DNA from: Minisyncoccota bacterium
Lineage (GTDB): Bacteria; Patescibacteriota; Microgenomatia; UBA1400; PJMF01
DNA: 32,683 bases
Assembly: GCA_018657765.1 (NCBI GenBank)
Contig: JABHWM010000009.1
Coordinates: forward strand, 1-32,683
Reading direction: 5' to 3'
Positions within the stretch are counted from its first letter, which is position 1; each line of letters starts with the position of its first letter. The notes under the pieces were generated by a model, which had not been told where the DNA came from, did no database searches, and saw only the letters and a list, made by a program, of their open reading frames with translations. Shown in pieces: positions 1 to 7,891 of this stretch. A program made the position numbers and the translations under genes.

Positions 1-17
1 AAGAGTGTGAATGGCGG

Positions 18-23
18 TATAAT
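18..23 (+). promoter_or_regulatory. Probable -10 element upstream of the two-component operon
   Basis: A perfect TATAAT lies about 120 nt before the response-regulator start. The matching -35 would fall off the left edge, so it cannot be checked. The remaining leader is A-rich and holds no other gene that I can see. Confidence 0.4.
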
Positions 24-145
24 AGAGATAAGAAAAACTTAGAAAAAAAACTAAAATTGATGCTAAATAAACATATTAAGTTACAAAGTAAACAAAAAAA
101 GAAAGGCTAGCTTAGATTTTTATCTGGGCAAGAGCCTATATACAT

Positions 146-826
146 ATGAAAATTCTTGTTATTGAAGATGATCAGCATATTGCAGACTACCTCAAAAAAG
201 GCTTGGAGCTTAAATCTCATGTAGTAGATGTTGTCTATGATGGACTGAGTGGCTTTGACCTTGCTAGCAGTGAAAAATACGATGTAATTATTCTAGATAG
301 AATGCTTCCAGGTCTTGATGGAGTTCAGCTGTGTCATAAATTGCGAGAAGAAAAAAACACCACTCCTATATTAATGCTAACAGCAAAAACAGAAGTTTCA
401 GATAGAGTAGATGGACTTGATGCCGGCGCAGATGACTATCTAGGAAAGCCCTTTGCTTTTGTTGAGTTATTGGCAAGAATCAAGGCTTTGTCTAGAAGAC
501 CCAAAAATGTTACAGGAACAAAGTTAATAGAAGATACTTTATCTTTGGATACCAAAAACTATGAAGTAGTTCGTTCTGGGGAAATCATTGATCTTTCAAA
601 AAAAGAATTCTCTTTATTAGAATTTCTGATGAGAAATTCTGGTCAGGTTTTTACGAAGGAACAATTAACAGAGAGAGTGTGGAGTTACGAAAGTGATGTT
701 TTACCAAACACTGCTCAAGTATATTTGGGCTATCTCAGAACAAAAATAGACAAAAATTTTCCAAAAGAAAAACAACTAATTAATACAGTTAGAGGATTTG
801 GTTATAGATTAGGAGATAAAAAATAA
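146..826 (+). CDS. OmpR/PhoB-family response regulator
   Basis: A DNA-binding response regulator of 226 residues, the usual size for this family. The N-terminal receiver domain (about 1-115) shows the acidic pocket E7/D8/D9, the phospho-acceptor D51 in ILDRMLPGLDG, the switch Thr in LTAKT, and the conserved Lys in GKPF. The C-terminal half (about 130-224) is a winged-helix Trans_reg_C domain ending in the typical VRGFGYRL. Its TAA stop shares one base with the ATG of the histidine kinase, so the two are translationally coupled and form a cognate pair. The ATG has no clear Shine-Dalgarno. The regulated genes are unknown; the exported protein just downstream is a natural candidate. Confidence 0.95.
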   Translation: MKILVIEDDQHIADYLKKGLELKSHVVDVVYDGLSGFDLASSEKYDVIILDRMLPGLDGVQLCHKLREEKNTTPILMLTAKTEVSDRVDGLDAGADDYLGKPFAFVELLARIKALSRRPKNVTGTKLIEDTLSLDTKNYEVVRSGEIIDLSKKEFSLLEFLMRNSGQVFTKEQLTERVWSYESDVLPNTAQVYLGYLRTKIDKNFPKEKQLINTVRGFGYRLGDKK

Positions 827-1839
827 TGAAACAGTTTATCGATGCGAAAATTAAATTAACTATTTGGTACACAATGATTCTGATGATTGTAAGTATTTTT
901 CTTAGTGGTACTTATTATCTAAGAACAGTAAACATGTTAGAAGGTCAATATAGACAGATAGAGATGCGTTTTAGTGAAAAGGGAGTTCCTCCAAAATCAT
1001 TTCCAAAACATGTGCCGAGGAAACTTCAGTTATTAGAAGATGATTTTTTTATTATAAGTAATTATTTAAAAAAGCAGCTATTTCTTATCAATGGTCTTGT
1101 TTTTTTACTGGGAGCAACAGCAAGTTATTTTTTGGCTGGGAAAACATTGATACCCATTCAAGAATCTTTAGAAAAACAAAAACGCTTTATAGCCGATGCA
1201 TCTCATGAACTAAGAACTCCTTTGACTGCCTTAAAGACTTCTTTAGAAGTTAGTTTATTAGATAAAAAACTGAATTTATCTGCAAGAAAAGTTTTACAAG
1301 ATAACCTAAAAGATATAAATAGTTTGACATCTTTAACAGAAAACCTTTTGTCTTTGGCTAGAGTAGATGATAATAATTTCCAACTTAGTTTTCAAAAATT
1401 GGAGTTAAAAAATATTATAGAAAAAGCAATTAATCATATTACCCCACTGGCAAAAAAGAAGAATATTGATATTAAAGTTAGTGGTCTAAATAATCAATTA
1501 TTGCAGGGCAATGAGAATGCTTTAGTAGAAGTGATGATGATAGTCTTGGATAATGCAATCAAATATAGTTCTCCGAAAACTATTATTAAGGTTTCAGTAG
1601 AAAAAAAAGGAAAGAACCTGTTATTAAAGATTAAAGATCAGGGTATTGGAATTAGTAAAGATAATTTACCTTTTATTTTTGATAGATTTTATAGAGCAGA
1701 AAGCTCTAGAACAAAACAAACAAAAACAGGATATGGTCTTGGGTTATCTGTTGCTCAGAAAATCATGAATCAACATAGTGGACAGATTCTGGTTGAAAGT
1801 AAAGTCAATAGAGGTTCTATTTTTACTCTTGTTTTTTAA
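826..1839 (+). CDS. Membrane sensor histidine kinase
   Basis: A 337-residue sensor kinase partnering the regulator upstream (1-nt TAATG overlap). Membrane helices lie at about 12-32 and 85-105, leaving an extracytoplasmic sensor loop of only about 50 residues that contains a basic, proline-rich stretch. Only a short linker in place of a full HAMP domain precedes the HisKA domain, whose phospho-acceptor is H127 in SHELRTPL. The HATPase domain shows an N box (LDNAIKYS), a G1 box (KDQGIGIS), an F box (FDRFYRAE) and a G2 box (GYGLGLS). The small loop suggests sensing of a small ligand, metal or membrane state, which is inference. Confidence 0.94.
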   Translation: MKQFIDAKIKLTIWYTMILMIVSIFLSGTYYLRTVNMLEGQYRQIEMRFSEKGVPPKSFPKHVPRKLQLLEDDFFIISNYLKKQLFLINGLVFLLGATASYFLAGKTLIPIQESLEKQKRFIADASHELRTPLTALKTSLEVSLLDKKLNLSARKVLQDNLKDINSLTSLTENLLSLARVDDNNFQLSFQKLELKNIIEKAINHITPLAKKKNIDIKVSGLNNQLLQGNENALVEVMMIVLDNAIKYSSPKTIIKVSVEKKGKNLLLKIKDQGIGISKDNLPFIFDRFYRAESSRTKQTKTGYGLGLSVAQKIMNQHSGQILVESKVNRGSIFTLVF

Positions 1840-1887
1840 GCTTATTCTCAAAGATTTCTCAACTAAATTCTATAAAGTACTTACTTA

Positions 1888-1899
1888 GTAACAAGTTAC
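1888..1899. promoter_or_regulatory. Small inverted repeat before the exported-protein gene
   Basis: GTAAC-AA-GTTAC is a perfect 5-bp dyad 23 nt before the start codon. It is preceded by the palindrome AAGTACTT at 1875-1882. Either could be a regulator site, for instance for the adjacent response regulator, but sites this short occur by chance in AT-rich DNA. Confidence 0.25.
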
Positions 1900-1922
1900 C
1901 CAATTAATAAAGGAGGGAAACA

Positions 1923-2399
1923 ATGAAAAGTAAAAAAATAGCACTATCTTTAGGTGCTCTAGCTGTAACAGCAGGAATGGCTTATACCATGAATCAAGCA
2001 CAGGCTTTTGGTGCTAGTTCCAGAGATGGAAGTAGAGGTCAGAACATGGCTCAAGAACTAGCTGGAAAGCTAGGTAAAAGTGAAGAAGAGGTTCAAGCAG
2101 CTTTTAGTTCTTTGAAAGAAGAACATAAAGCAGAAAATAAGATTAATTTTGAAACTCGTCTTTCTGAAGCTGTAGCAGAAGGAAAGATTACAGAGGAACA
2201 AAAACAACTTATTCTGGATAAACGTGAAGAACTTAGAGCTCAATTTGATGCTCAAAAAGATCAAAGAGAGGCTCACAGACAAGAACTCAAAGATTGGGCA
2301 GAAGCTAATGGAATAGATTTAGAGTCTTTAGGAGAATTCGGCTTGGGTCGTGGTCTTAGAGATGGATCTGGTAAAGGAATGGGTAGAATGGGTAAATAA
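1923..2399 (+). CDS. Small exported helical protein, DUF2680/Spy-like
   Basis: A 158-residue protein with a signal-peptide-like N-terminus (KKIA, then a hydrophobic stretch, with a probable AQA cleavage site near residue 28). The mature part is highly charged and helical, with a segment near 46-105 of the type LGKSEEEVQAAF ... AVAEGKITEEQKQLIL. This resembles DUF2680-type periplasmic proteins and loosely CpxP/Spy. The tail is rich in Gly, Arg and Met. Its Shine-Dalgarno (AGGAGG at 1911-1916, 6 nt before ATG) is the best in the window, which suggests strong translation. It follows the kinase by 83 nt and ends at a strong terminator. An envelope-stress or metal-binding accessory of the two-component system is plausible but inferred. 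Confidence 0.75.
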   Translation: MKSKKIALSLGALAVTAGMAYTMNQAQAFGASSRDGSRGQNMAQELAGKLGKSEEEVQAAFSSLKEEHKAENKINFETRLSEAVAEGKITEEQKQLILDKREELRAQFDAQKDQREAHRQELKDWAEANGIDLESLGEFGLGRGLRDGSGKGMGRMGK

Positions 2400-2428
2400 A
2401 ATTAATATTTAATTTACTTGATTCAACT

Positions 2429-2465
2429 AAAGAACACTCCCTTAAAAAGGAGTGTTCTTTTATTT
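2429..2465 (+). terminator. Rho-independent terminator after the two-component cluster
   Basis: A 12-bp perfect stem (AAAGAACACTCC pairing with GGAGTGTTCTTT) encloses an 8-nt loop and runs into a T-rich tail. It closes the cluster that starts at 146 and may also stop transcripts coming from the minus-strand gene next door. Confidence 0.9.
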
Positions 2466-2493
2466 TCTATTTATAATTTTTTTTAATTAATTT

Positions 2494-2754
2494 TTAAGCT
2501 TGAGCTCTGACATGATCTATGACAGCAGTTGCTGTTTGATTTTTTAATTCAAGACCACCTGTTAATACTGCAGTCCAAGCTGCAATTTCTATAGATCCAT
2601 ATTTTGCTAATATTTCCATTGCTTCTTGAATTGCCTTTTCTACTGATGAAAGAAGGATGATTTCAGCAGTAGATAATTTTCTTTGATCAGGGTTTTCTTC
2701 TCTTTTTTCTGCTCTGCGAGCTAACATTGCTGTGAGTGCTGGATTTTCAGACAT
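2494..2754 (-). CDS. Small hypothetical helical protein
   Basis: An 86-residue protein I do not recognise. It has a charged N-terminus (ARRAEKREENPDQ), then two probable amphipathic helices (about 28-50 and 55-85) rich in Ala, Ile and Glu, and no Cys, signal peptide or membrane span. An ATATAAT box about 17 nt upstream and an AAAGAAAG-type purine stretch before the ATG support it as a real gene. It is divergent from the gene at 2856 and shares an AT-rich intergenic region with it. No function can be assigned. Confidence 0.6.
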   Translation of the reverse strand: MSENPALTAMLARRAEKREENPDQRKLSTAEIILLSSVEKAIQEAMEILAKYGSIEIAAWTAVLTGGLELKNQTATAVIDHVRAQA

Positions 2755-2841
2755 GTTTTTTCTTTCTTTTTATTATATTTGTATATAAAACTACTACTAT
2801 AATATCAATATATATCACTTTATTGAAAGTTTCAAATGGTC

Positions 2842-2847
2842 TACAAT
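2842..2847 (+). promoter_or_regulatory. -10 element giving a probably leaderless transcript
   Basis: TACAAT ends 8 nt before the ATG at 2856, so transcription would begin on or next to the start codon. A TTGAAA at 2823 is too close (13 nt) to be an ideal -35. A second TATAAT at 2798-2803 would instead give a leader of about 45 nt. Confidence 0.45.
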
Positions 2848-2855
2848 GAAGTTCT

Positions 2856-3710
2856 ATGATTACACAAAAAATACATTCTCTTTGGCAAGAAATTACTCAA
2901 AATCCAGATCAATGGTTATCAGAACTTCCTGGCTTACTAGTTTTTGTCGCGGGAGGTGGGTTACCATTAGTTTTTGGTAATAAAGATTCTCAAATATGGA
3001 AAGCTTTTGAAGAAGCTTTAAAAAATAATAATCAAAATATTGATGTAGCTGGGGTTTCTTTTTCTAAAAATGACTTTTTATATTTGGGAAATTTTTATCG
3101 TTTTCTCAAGAGTTATGATTATTTATTTCATTGTATAGATGAGAGACTAGAAAGTAGTCTAAAAAATATTGCCGAAGAAGTTCATGATCATTGTGGAGCC
3201 TGTGCTGCTTCTCAGGCTGTTATTGTCAATTATTTAATAGATAAAAAGATAAGTGTCGAAGATCTTTTATTAAAAGAGCTAGGAGAAGAATATTTAGGAA
3301 AACAAGCTATTTATAGTTCTATGCCAGAACATGAATCACTTGTTATTTTTATTGATTTTGCTGGAAATAAAGCTATTGTTGAGGAAGAAAAAAGAGATGT
3401 TTTACGGACTAACCACTCATTACCTTTTCATGTCTCTTTTCCTATTGAAAAAATAGCTGAGTTTATTGAAACAGCAGGTTTAGATAGTGATCAAAAAAAT
3501 AATTTAATAACAGTCCTTGTAAAATGGAATATCCAGATTGCTAGAAATATTATTGGTGGAGATCATAACAAATTAAAAGATTCTGCTAATAAAACTTTAT
3601 TTGTAATTAATAAAAAAGATTTTGATGATAAGGATTCTTTATTAAATGAGTTTTTAAGAAATATAAAAAATGTTTCTCACAATGAAGAGTTTATAACTAT
3701 TAATTCATAG
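2856..3710 (+). CDS. Hypothetical protein with a beta-carbonic-anhydrase-like metal motif
   Basis: A soluble 284-residue protein with no overall family that I can name with certainty. Residues 92-97 read HCIDER and 110-115 read HDHCGA. The pattern C93-x-D95-x-R97 followed by H110-x-x-C113-G-A reproduces the zinc-ligand and Asp/Arg dyad signature of beta-class (and the related cadmium/LCIB-type) carbonic anhydrases. The spacing between the two halves is only 17 residues, much shorter than in classical beta enzymes. C116 and H91 are extra possible ligands. The C-terminal part has an IIGGDHNKLKDS segment near 233-244. A hydratase or metal-binding role is inference. It is neighboured by other orphan genes and has no Shine-Dalgarno. 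Confidence 0.6.
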   Translation: MITQKIHSLWQEITQNPDQWLSELPGLLVFVAGGGLPLVFGNKDSQIWKAFEEALKNNNQNIDVAGVSFSKNDFLYLGNFYRFLKSYDYLFHCIDERLESSLKNIAEEVHDHCGACAASQAVIVNYLIDKKISVEDLLLKELGEEYLGKQAIYSSMPEHESLVIFIDFAGNKAIVEEEKRDVLRTNHSLPFHVSFPIEKIAEFIETAGLDSDQKNNLITVLVKWNIQIARNIIGGDHNKLKDSANKTLFVINKKDFDDKDSLLNEFLRNIKNVSHNEEFITINS

Positions 3711-3747
3711 AATCTGTGCATAGCACTACAATTTAGCATTATTTTTT

Positions 3748-3775
3748 TTGATTTTGATATGTTTTGATATATAAT
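3748..3775 (+). promoter_or_regulatory. Promoter for the 3784 gene, probably leaderless
   Basis: TTGATT (3748-3753), a 16-nt spacer and a perfect TATAAT (3770-3775) sit so that the predicted first transcribed base is at or within 2 nt of the ATG at 3784. There is no Shine-Dalgarno. Confidence 0.6.
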
Positions 3776-3783
3776 ATTGTCAT

Positions 3784-4473
3784 ATGTCAAATAATGTTAA
3801 TCCTATGGAAGATGCTAGAGCTGTTTTACGAGCAATGCGTGAAAGAGCTGAAGAGCTGGATGTTCAAGGTGTTTCTATTGTAGTTTCAAGTGCTGTTCTA
3901 AGAGAATTATCACTTATTAATGAGGAAGAATTAACCAGTCTTTCTTTAGTTGAGTTGCTCATAAATCTCATGGATGATGAGCAACCTTTTATGAGTGCTG
4001 TTTTAATTGATATTATTGGTAAATTTGAGCGAGAACCTGATTTTGAAAATAGGGGGGCAGATGATTTGGGAACAAATTATTTTGGATTTGCTATTGGAAA
4101 ATTAGCTCAGATGGTTAGGACAGGTGAAAATTCACAAGGTGATGAACCTGTTAGAAGAGGAGAATCTGCAGCAAGAGGAGGAATAATAAGGCATAGAATT
4201 ATGACTGCTTTTAGTGGTGGTACAGAAGTTCAAGATACAGATATCTCAAGGTTTGGTACAGATAAATATGAAGAATTACTTATCTCTAGATGGCAAGAAG
4301 AATTAGATAGAACTCATCCTTGGATAAATGGTACTGTTCTAGGTGAAAAAGCTGACAAAGAAGAAATTATTGAACAAAATACTCCATTTTTGGAACCTAA
4401 TGAAATAATTGATGAGGTAGAGATTACTGATGGAACTATTCTTATTGTTAAGGCAAAAAACAATTTAGAATAA
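3784..4473 (+). CDS. Hypothetical soluble protein
   Basis: A 229-residue acidic protein without membrane segments or Cys. An N-terminal helical part (ARAVLRAMRERAEELDVQG) is followed by a beta-strand-like IVVSS and an acidic middle. A segment near residues 138-150 (MTAFSGGTEVQDT) faintly recalls the C-terminal SGG...D of GlcG/HbpS-like proteins. That resemblance is too weak for a call. It is preceded by its own promoter and separated from the protease gene downstream by 72 nt with another promoter, so the two are probably independent transcripts. No function is proposed. Confidence 0.6.
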   Translation: MSNNVNPMEDARAVLRAMRERAEELDVQGVSIVVSSAVLRELSLINEEELTSLSLVELLINLMDDEQPFMSAVLIDIIGKFEREPDFENRGADDLGTNYFGFAIGKLAQMVRTGENSQGDEPVRRGESAARGGIIRHRIMTAFSGGTEVQDTDISRFGTDKYEELLISRWQEELDRTHPWINGTVLGEKADKEEIIEQNTPFLEPNEIIDEVEITDGTILIVKAKNNLE

Positions 4474-4508
4474 TTTTTCTCTTTTTAATTAAATATTGAA
4501 CTCATCTC

Positions 4509-4537
4509 TTGTGCTTTTTCAATAAATTCATCATAAT
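4509..4537 (+). promoter_or_regulatory. Promoter for the HtrA-like protease, probably leaderless
   Basis: TTGTGC (4509-4514), a 17-nt spacer and CATAAT (4532-4537) end 8 nt before the ATG at 4546, which has no Shine-Dalgarno. The -10 matches 5 of 6 consensus bases and the -35 matches 3 of 6. Confidence 0.5.
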
Positions 4538-4545
4538 GACACCTT

Positions 4546-6588
4546 ATGGGTGTATCTATTTACAATAGAAAAAAAAGATTTTCATTACTTGGAATGGTTA
4601 TAGTGTTACTAGTTCTAGTAGCAGGTCTTTCTGCTTTAATTTTTCTGAATGAAAGTCAAGATTCTCGTCAACAGGCATGGGTTGGAAAAAGTGATAGTAA
4701 TGAATTTTGTATAAATGGAGAGTGTGTTGAATCTGGAGAAGAAGTTAATACTTTTATATCTCTACAAAATGTTTACAGAGTAAATTTAATTAATTCTAGT
4801 TGGAAAAAATCAGTTATACCAAAAACCAATCTTCAAAATAATTCAGATGCTAGTTTTTTTGTTTCTCGTGATGAATTTGGGTTTGCTACTATTTTTCTAA
4901 ATTCAGTTTTATTGGGTAGTGAATACTCAAATTTAAATATTATTGATTTTTCAGATGTTTTAGAAAGAAAAATAACTTCTAATCTAAATAGAAATGTAAG
5001 TTATAGAGGTAAAGAGATTATTAATCTTGGTGAAAGAATAGTTGTACGTTATGAATTTATAGAAAAAATTCTTGATAGTGAAGCTATTTATTATGAATAT
5101 GTTATTCCTGGTAAAAGACATTATCTGGAGGCAGAAGTTCGTTCTACAGAAACTCATTCCATAGAAAATAAAATAAAATTATTCTTAAATTCTTTAGAAT
5201 TTGTAGAAGAAGTGGGTACTGTTAAAGGAGTTTCTACAGATGAGGTAGTCTTTGCAGAATCTGAAATAGCTGAGTTAGTAAAACCTTCTGTTGCTAATGT
5301 TCTTTATATTTATTGTAAAGAACTGAGAGTTTCTCCAGAAATTCCAGTAATTTACTTAAAGCCTTCTTATTCTTTCTGTAATGGTAGCTTTGGCTCTGGT
5401 TTCGTGGTCGATGGCTCTGGGATGATTGCTACTAATGGTCATGTAGTTATGTCATATCCAGAACAAGATTTAATAGGAGGTCTGAATAAAGGTGATCAAG
5501 CTATTGCTACTTTCGTAGTTGATTTTGTTCGTGAAGCTGTAGCTGGTCAAGGAGTAGCAACTACCCCAGAACAGGGTCTTGCTATGACTATGAACATGAT
5601 TCAGAATCCTTCTGGAGTTCAAGTTCTGATCAAGTCACTTTATGACCTTTTAGATCAAAAAGTGATAGAGATTATCCCAGTCAATGAAAAATATTTTGTG
5701 AATTTAGGAACAGAAGCTTTTGAGTTCTCTGATAATAAATTGACGTCTTCTAATATAGAAAATTTTGTTAAAGAAAAAACAGCTATTTTAACTGCAGAAA
5801 AAGTGGGAGCAGATTATGCGAATCTTTTTTCTAAAGGAGTTGTTTTTGATAAAGAGAAAGCAACTGGCTCGGATGTCGCTTTATTAAAAATTTCTGGAAT
5901 AGATAGTTATACCTATCCCAGTTTGAAACTAGGTAGTGTTGACGATCTTAAAGAAGGCGAACCAGTTTTAGTTCTTGGATTTCCAGGAGTAGTTAGTGGT
6001 TCAGATTCTGGTCCAGCTCTTTTAGATTATGCTGCCTCTAGTACTCAAGTTACTGTTACGAGAGGTATAGTTAGTTCGATCAAAAAAGATTCTCAAGGAA
6101 ATAACTTAATTCAAACAGATGCCACGATTGGCCATGGAAATAGTGGTGGTCCTGCTTTTAACTCTGCTGGAGAGGTTATAGGTATTGCAACTTATGGTAT
6201 TGGTGATGATGTTGGTAGTTTTAATTTTTTGAGAGATATTAATGATTTAGAACGTTTGGCAGAAGATAGTAATTCTACTCTTGGTGAAGTAGCTAGCGAA
6301 ACATATCAGAACTGGGAAACAGCCCTAGAGTTGTATTGGAAAAATCATTTTACAAAGTCACTTAGTTTCTTGAATAAAGTAGAAGAGTCATATTCTATTC
6401 ATCCAACAGTAGATGAAATCACAGAATCAGCAGAACAAGCGATTGAAGATGGTAAAGATATTGATATGATCTTTGGTATACAGAAAAAAGCTTTATATAT
6501 AGTTGGTGGTTTGATAAGTTTCCTTATTTTATCTATTACTATTTTCTCTATTTTGAAAAAGAAAAAAAACTTCCAAACTAATATTTAA
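4546..6588 (+). CDS. Membrane-anchored HtrA/DegP-like serine protease
   Basis: A 680-residue trypsin-fold protease with an N-terminal membrane anchor (about 14-34) and a second helix near the C-terminus (about 649-671). The bulk is predicted to face outside, followed by a short Lys-rich cytoplasmic tail. The catalytic triad is visible: H299 in ATNGHVV, D443 in GSDVALLKI and S533 in GHGNSGGPAF. Residues 40-230 form an unrecognised N-terminal region with the Cys pair C55/C60. The His-to-Asp interval is about 144 residues, far longer than usual for HtrA, implying an insertion. No PDZ domain is apparent; the region after the protease domain (about 575-645) is helical. Its likely role is envelope protein quality control or regulated cleavage. 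Confidence 0.85.
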   Translation: MGVSIYNRKKRFSLLGMVIVLLVLVAGLSALIFLNESQDSRQQAWVGKSDSNEFCINGECVESGEEVNTFISLQNVYRVNLINSSWKKSVIPKTNLQNNSDASFFVSRDEFGFATIFLNSVLLGSEYSNLNIIDFSDVLERKITSNLNRNVSYRGKEIINLGERIVVRYEFIEKILDSEAIYYEYVIPGKRHYLEAEVRSTETHSIENKIKLFLNSLEFVEEVGTVKGVSTDEVVFAESEIAELVKPSVANVLYIYCKELRVSPEIPVIYLKPSYSFCNGSFGSGFVVDGSGMIATNGHVVMSYPEQDLIGGLNKGDQAIATFVVDFVREAVAGQGVATTPEQGLAMTMNMIQNPSGVQVLIKSLYDLLDQKVIEIIPVNEKYFVNLGTEAFEFSDNKLTSSNIENFVKEKTAILTAEKVGADYANLFSKGVVFDKEKATGSDVALLKISGIDSYTYPSLKLGSVDDLKEGEPVLVLGFPGVVSGSDSGPALLDYAASSTQVTVTRGIVSSIKKDSQGNNLIQTDATIGHGNSGGPAFNSAGEVIGIATYGIGDDVGSFNFLRDINDLERLAEDSNSTLGEVASETYQNWETALELYWKNHFTKSLSFLNKVEESYSIHPTVDEITESAEQAIEDGKDIDMIFGIQKKALYIVGGLISFLILSITIFSILKKKKNFQTNI

Positions 6589-6621
6589 TTAATTGCTTAT
6601 TTTTTTTATTGTAGAAGTTTA

Positions 6622-7875
6622 TTAATTCCAATTACTAATCTCTTTTTGGGGAATAGTAATTTTTTTATAGTTAAAAATCATAATCAGAATAGAAGTGATG
6701 CATACAATTCCTCCTACTAAAGCGAAGGTTGTTTGTTCACCAAACTGTTGACTAATAAGTCCAGCAAATATTGGTCCTACTATATAAGCAACACTAGCTG
6801 TAGATGTAGCTAGGCCTATTAAATGTTTTTTATGAACACCCATTCTATGTTCTAAATCAGAATAAGTTGATTCTATAAGTGGGAAGGCAAAGGAAATTAG
6901 TAGGCCTATGCCAAAACTAGCAATTAAGAGACCTATTCCAATAGGAACTATACCTAAAAACAAAAGCATGATGGATCCTCCAAGGAGAAGCAAAGTTGCT
7001 TTTTTCTCTTTGGCAAAATTAATTTCTTTTTTCATCATGATGATTTGTGATAAAAGCATAGGGGCTACATATAAAGGAATTATGAATATTGCATATTCGT
7101 ATTGAGAAATAATTTTTTCTACAAAAACAGCTCCACTAGTCCAAAAAGTAGCATCAATAAAAGTTAATAAGAAACTAAGTGATACTACTGGCCAAGCATT
7201 TTTTATAAGAGAGATCCAACGATTAAATTCTAATTTTGGTTCCAAGATTGCTTTAGTTGATTGTTTTTCTTTATTTTTTGATGATTTTGAAGGTGAAGAA
7301 GAGAAAAAGCTGAGGAGTAGCTGAGCTGTAGACAAAGCCCCGAAGCTAGCAAGGAGGACGTGGATATTTCCTCTACTTAAAAGGATACTAGCTATTAGTG
7401 GTCCGATTAAGTATGCAAAACTCTTACCAAAATCTATCTCTGCCCAAACATTTGTATAAAGTTTTTTTGGCACATGGTTTGCTACATATATTTTATTAGC
7501 AAAAGAAACAAACTCAAAATATAGTCCCCAAGCAGAAACAGCTAAGATGAAAATCCACCAGTAGGGGAATTGAAGAGAGAGAAATAAAAATCCAATAAAA
7601 ACTGTTTGAAAGAAAAGAGTAAACTTTAGAGCAGCTTTTTCTTTTAAATCAGGAAATATTTGTGGGAATAGAAAATCAGTTATTAAGCCAACTACAGAAG
7701 AAAAACCGATTATCAAACCCATAATAAGGGCACTAGAAAAAGTATTTTGAAGATATGTTGGTAGCCAAAAAGATAAGACAGCATCTGTGAAGAAAATCAT
7801 TGTAATAATAAGAATGTAATGAAAAAGTTTTTTTGAACCTAATTGTTTGGTAAGAAAAGAAGTATGTTTTAGCAT
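6622..7875 (-). CDS. MFS-type membrane transporter
   Basis: A 417-residue, very hydrophobic protein with about 12 predicted membrane helices in two halves, split by a charged loop near 195-210 (SSSPSKSSKNKEKQSTK). The layout and length fit the major facilitator superfamily. The substrate cannot be told from sequence. It lies 16 nt downstream of the LCP gene on the same strand without a promoter between, so the two are probably co-transcribed. Its 3' end converges on the protease gene, with 33 nt between the stops and no obvious terminator hairpin. Confidence 0.75.
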   Translation of the reverse strand: MLKHTSFLTKQLGSKKLFHYILIITMIFFTDAVLSFWLPTYLQNTFSSALIMGLIIGFSSVVGLITDFLFPQIFPDLKEKAALKFTLFFQTVFIGFLFLSLQFPYWWIFILAVSAWGLYFEFVSFANKIYVANHVPKKLYTNVWAEIDFGKSFAYLIGPLIASILLSRGNIHVLLASFGALSTAQLLLSFFSSSPSKSSKNKEKQSTKAILEPKLEFNRWISLIKNAWPVVSLSFLLTFIDATFWTSGAVFVEKIISQYEYAIFIIPLYVAPMLLSQIIMMKKEINFAKEKKATLLLLGGSIMLLFLGIVPIGIGLLIASFGIGLLISFAFPLIESTYSDLEHRMGVHKKHLIGLATSTASVAYIVGPIFAGLISQQFGEQTTFALVGGIVCITSILIMIFNYKKITIPQKEISNWN

Positions 7876-7891
7876 GTGTAATTTATTTTTT

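Noticed and set aside
3713..3750. Terminator after the carbonic-anhydrase-like gene
   Set aside because: GTGC-ATA-GCAC is only 4 bp and lies too far from the T-run at 3742-3749 to act as a normal terminator.
3784..4473. GlcG/HbpS heme-binding family call
   Set aside because: Only a short FSGGTEVQDT segment and a helical N-terminus resemble the family; the central motifs are missing.
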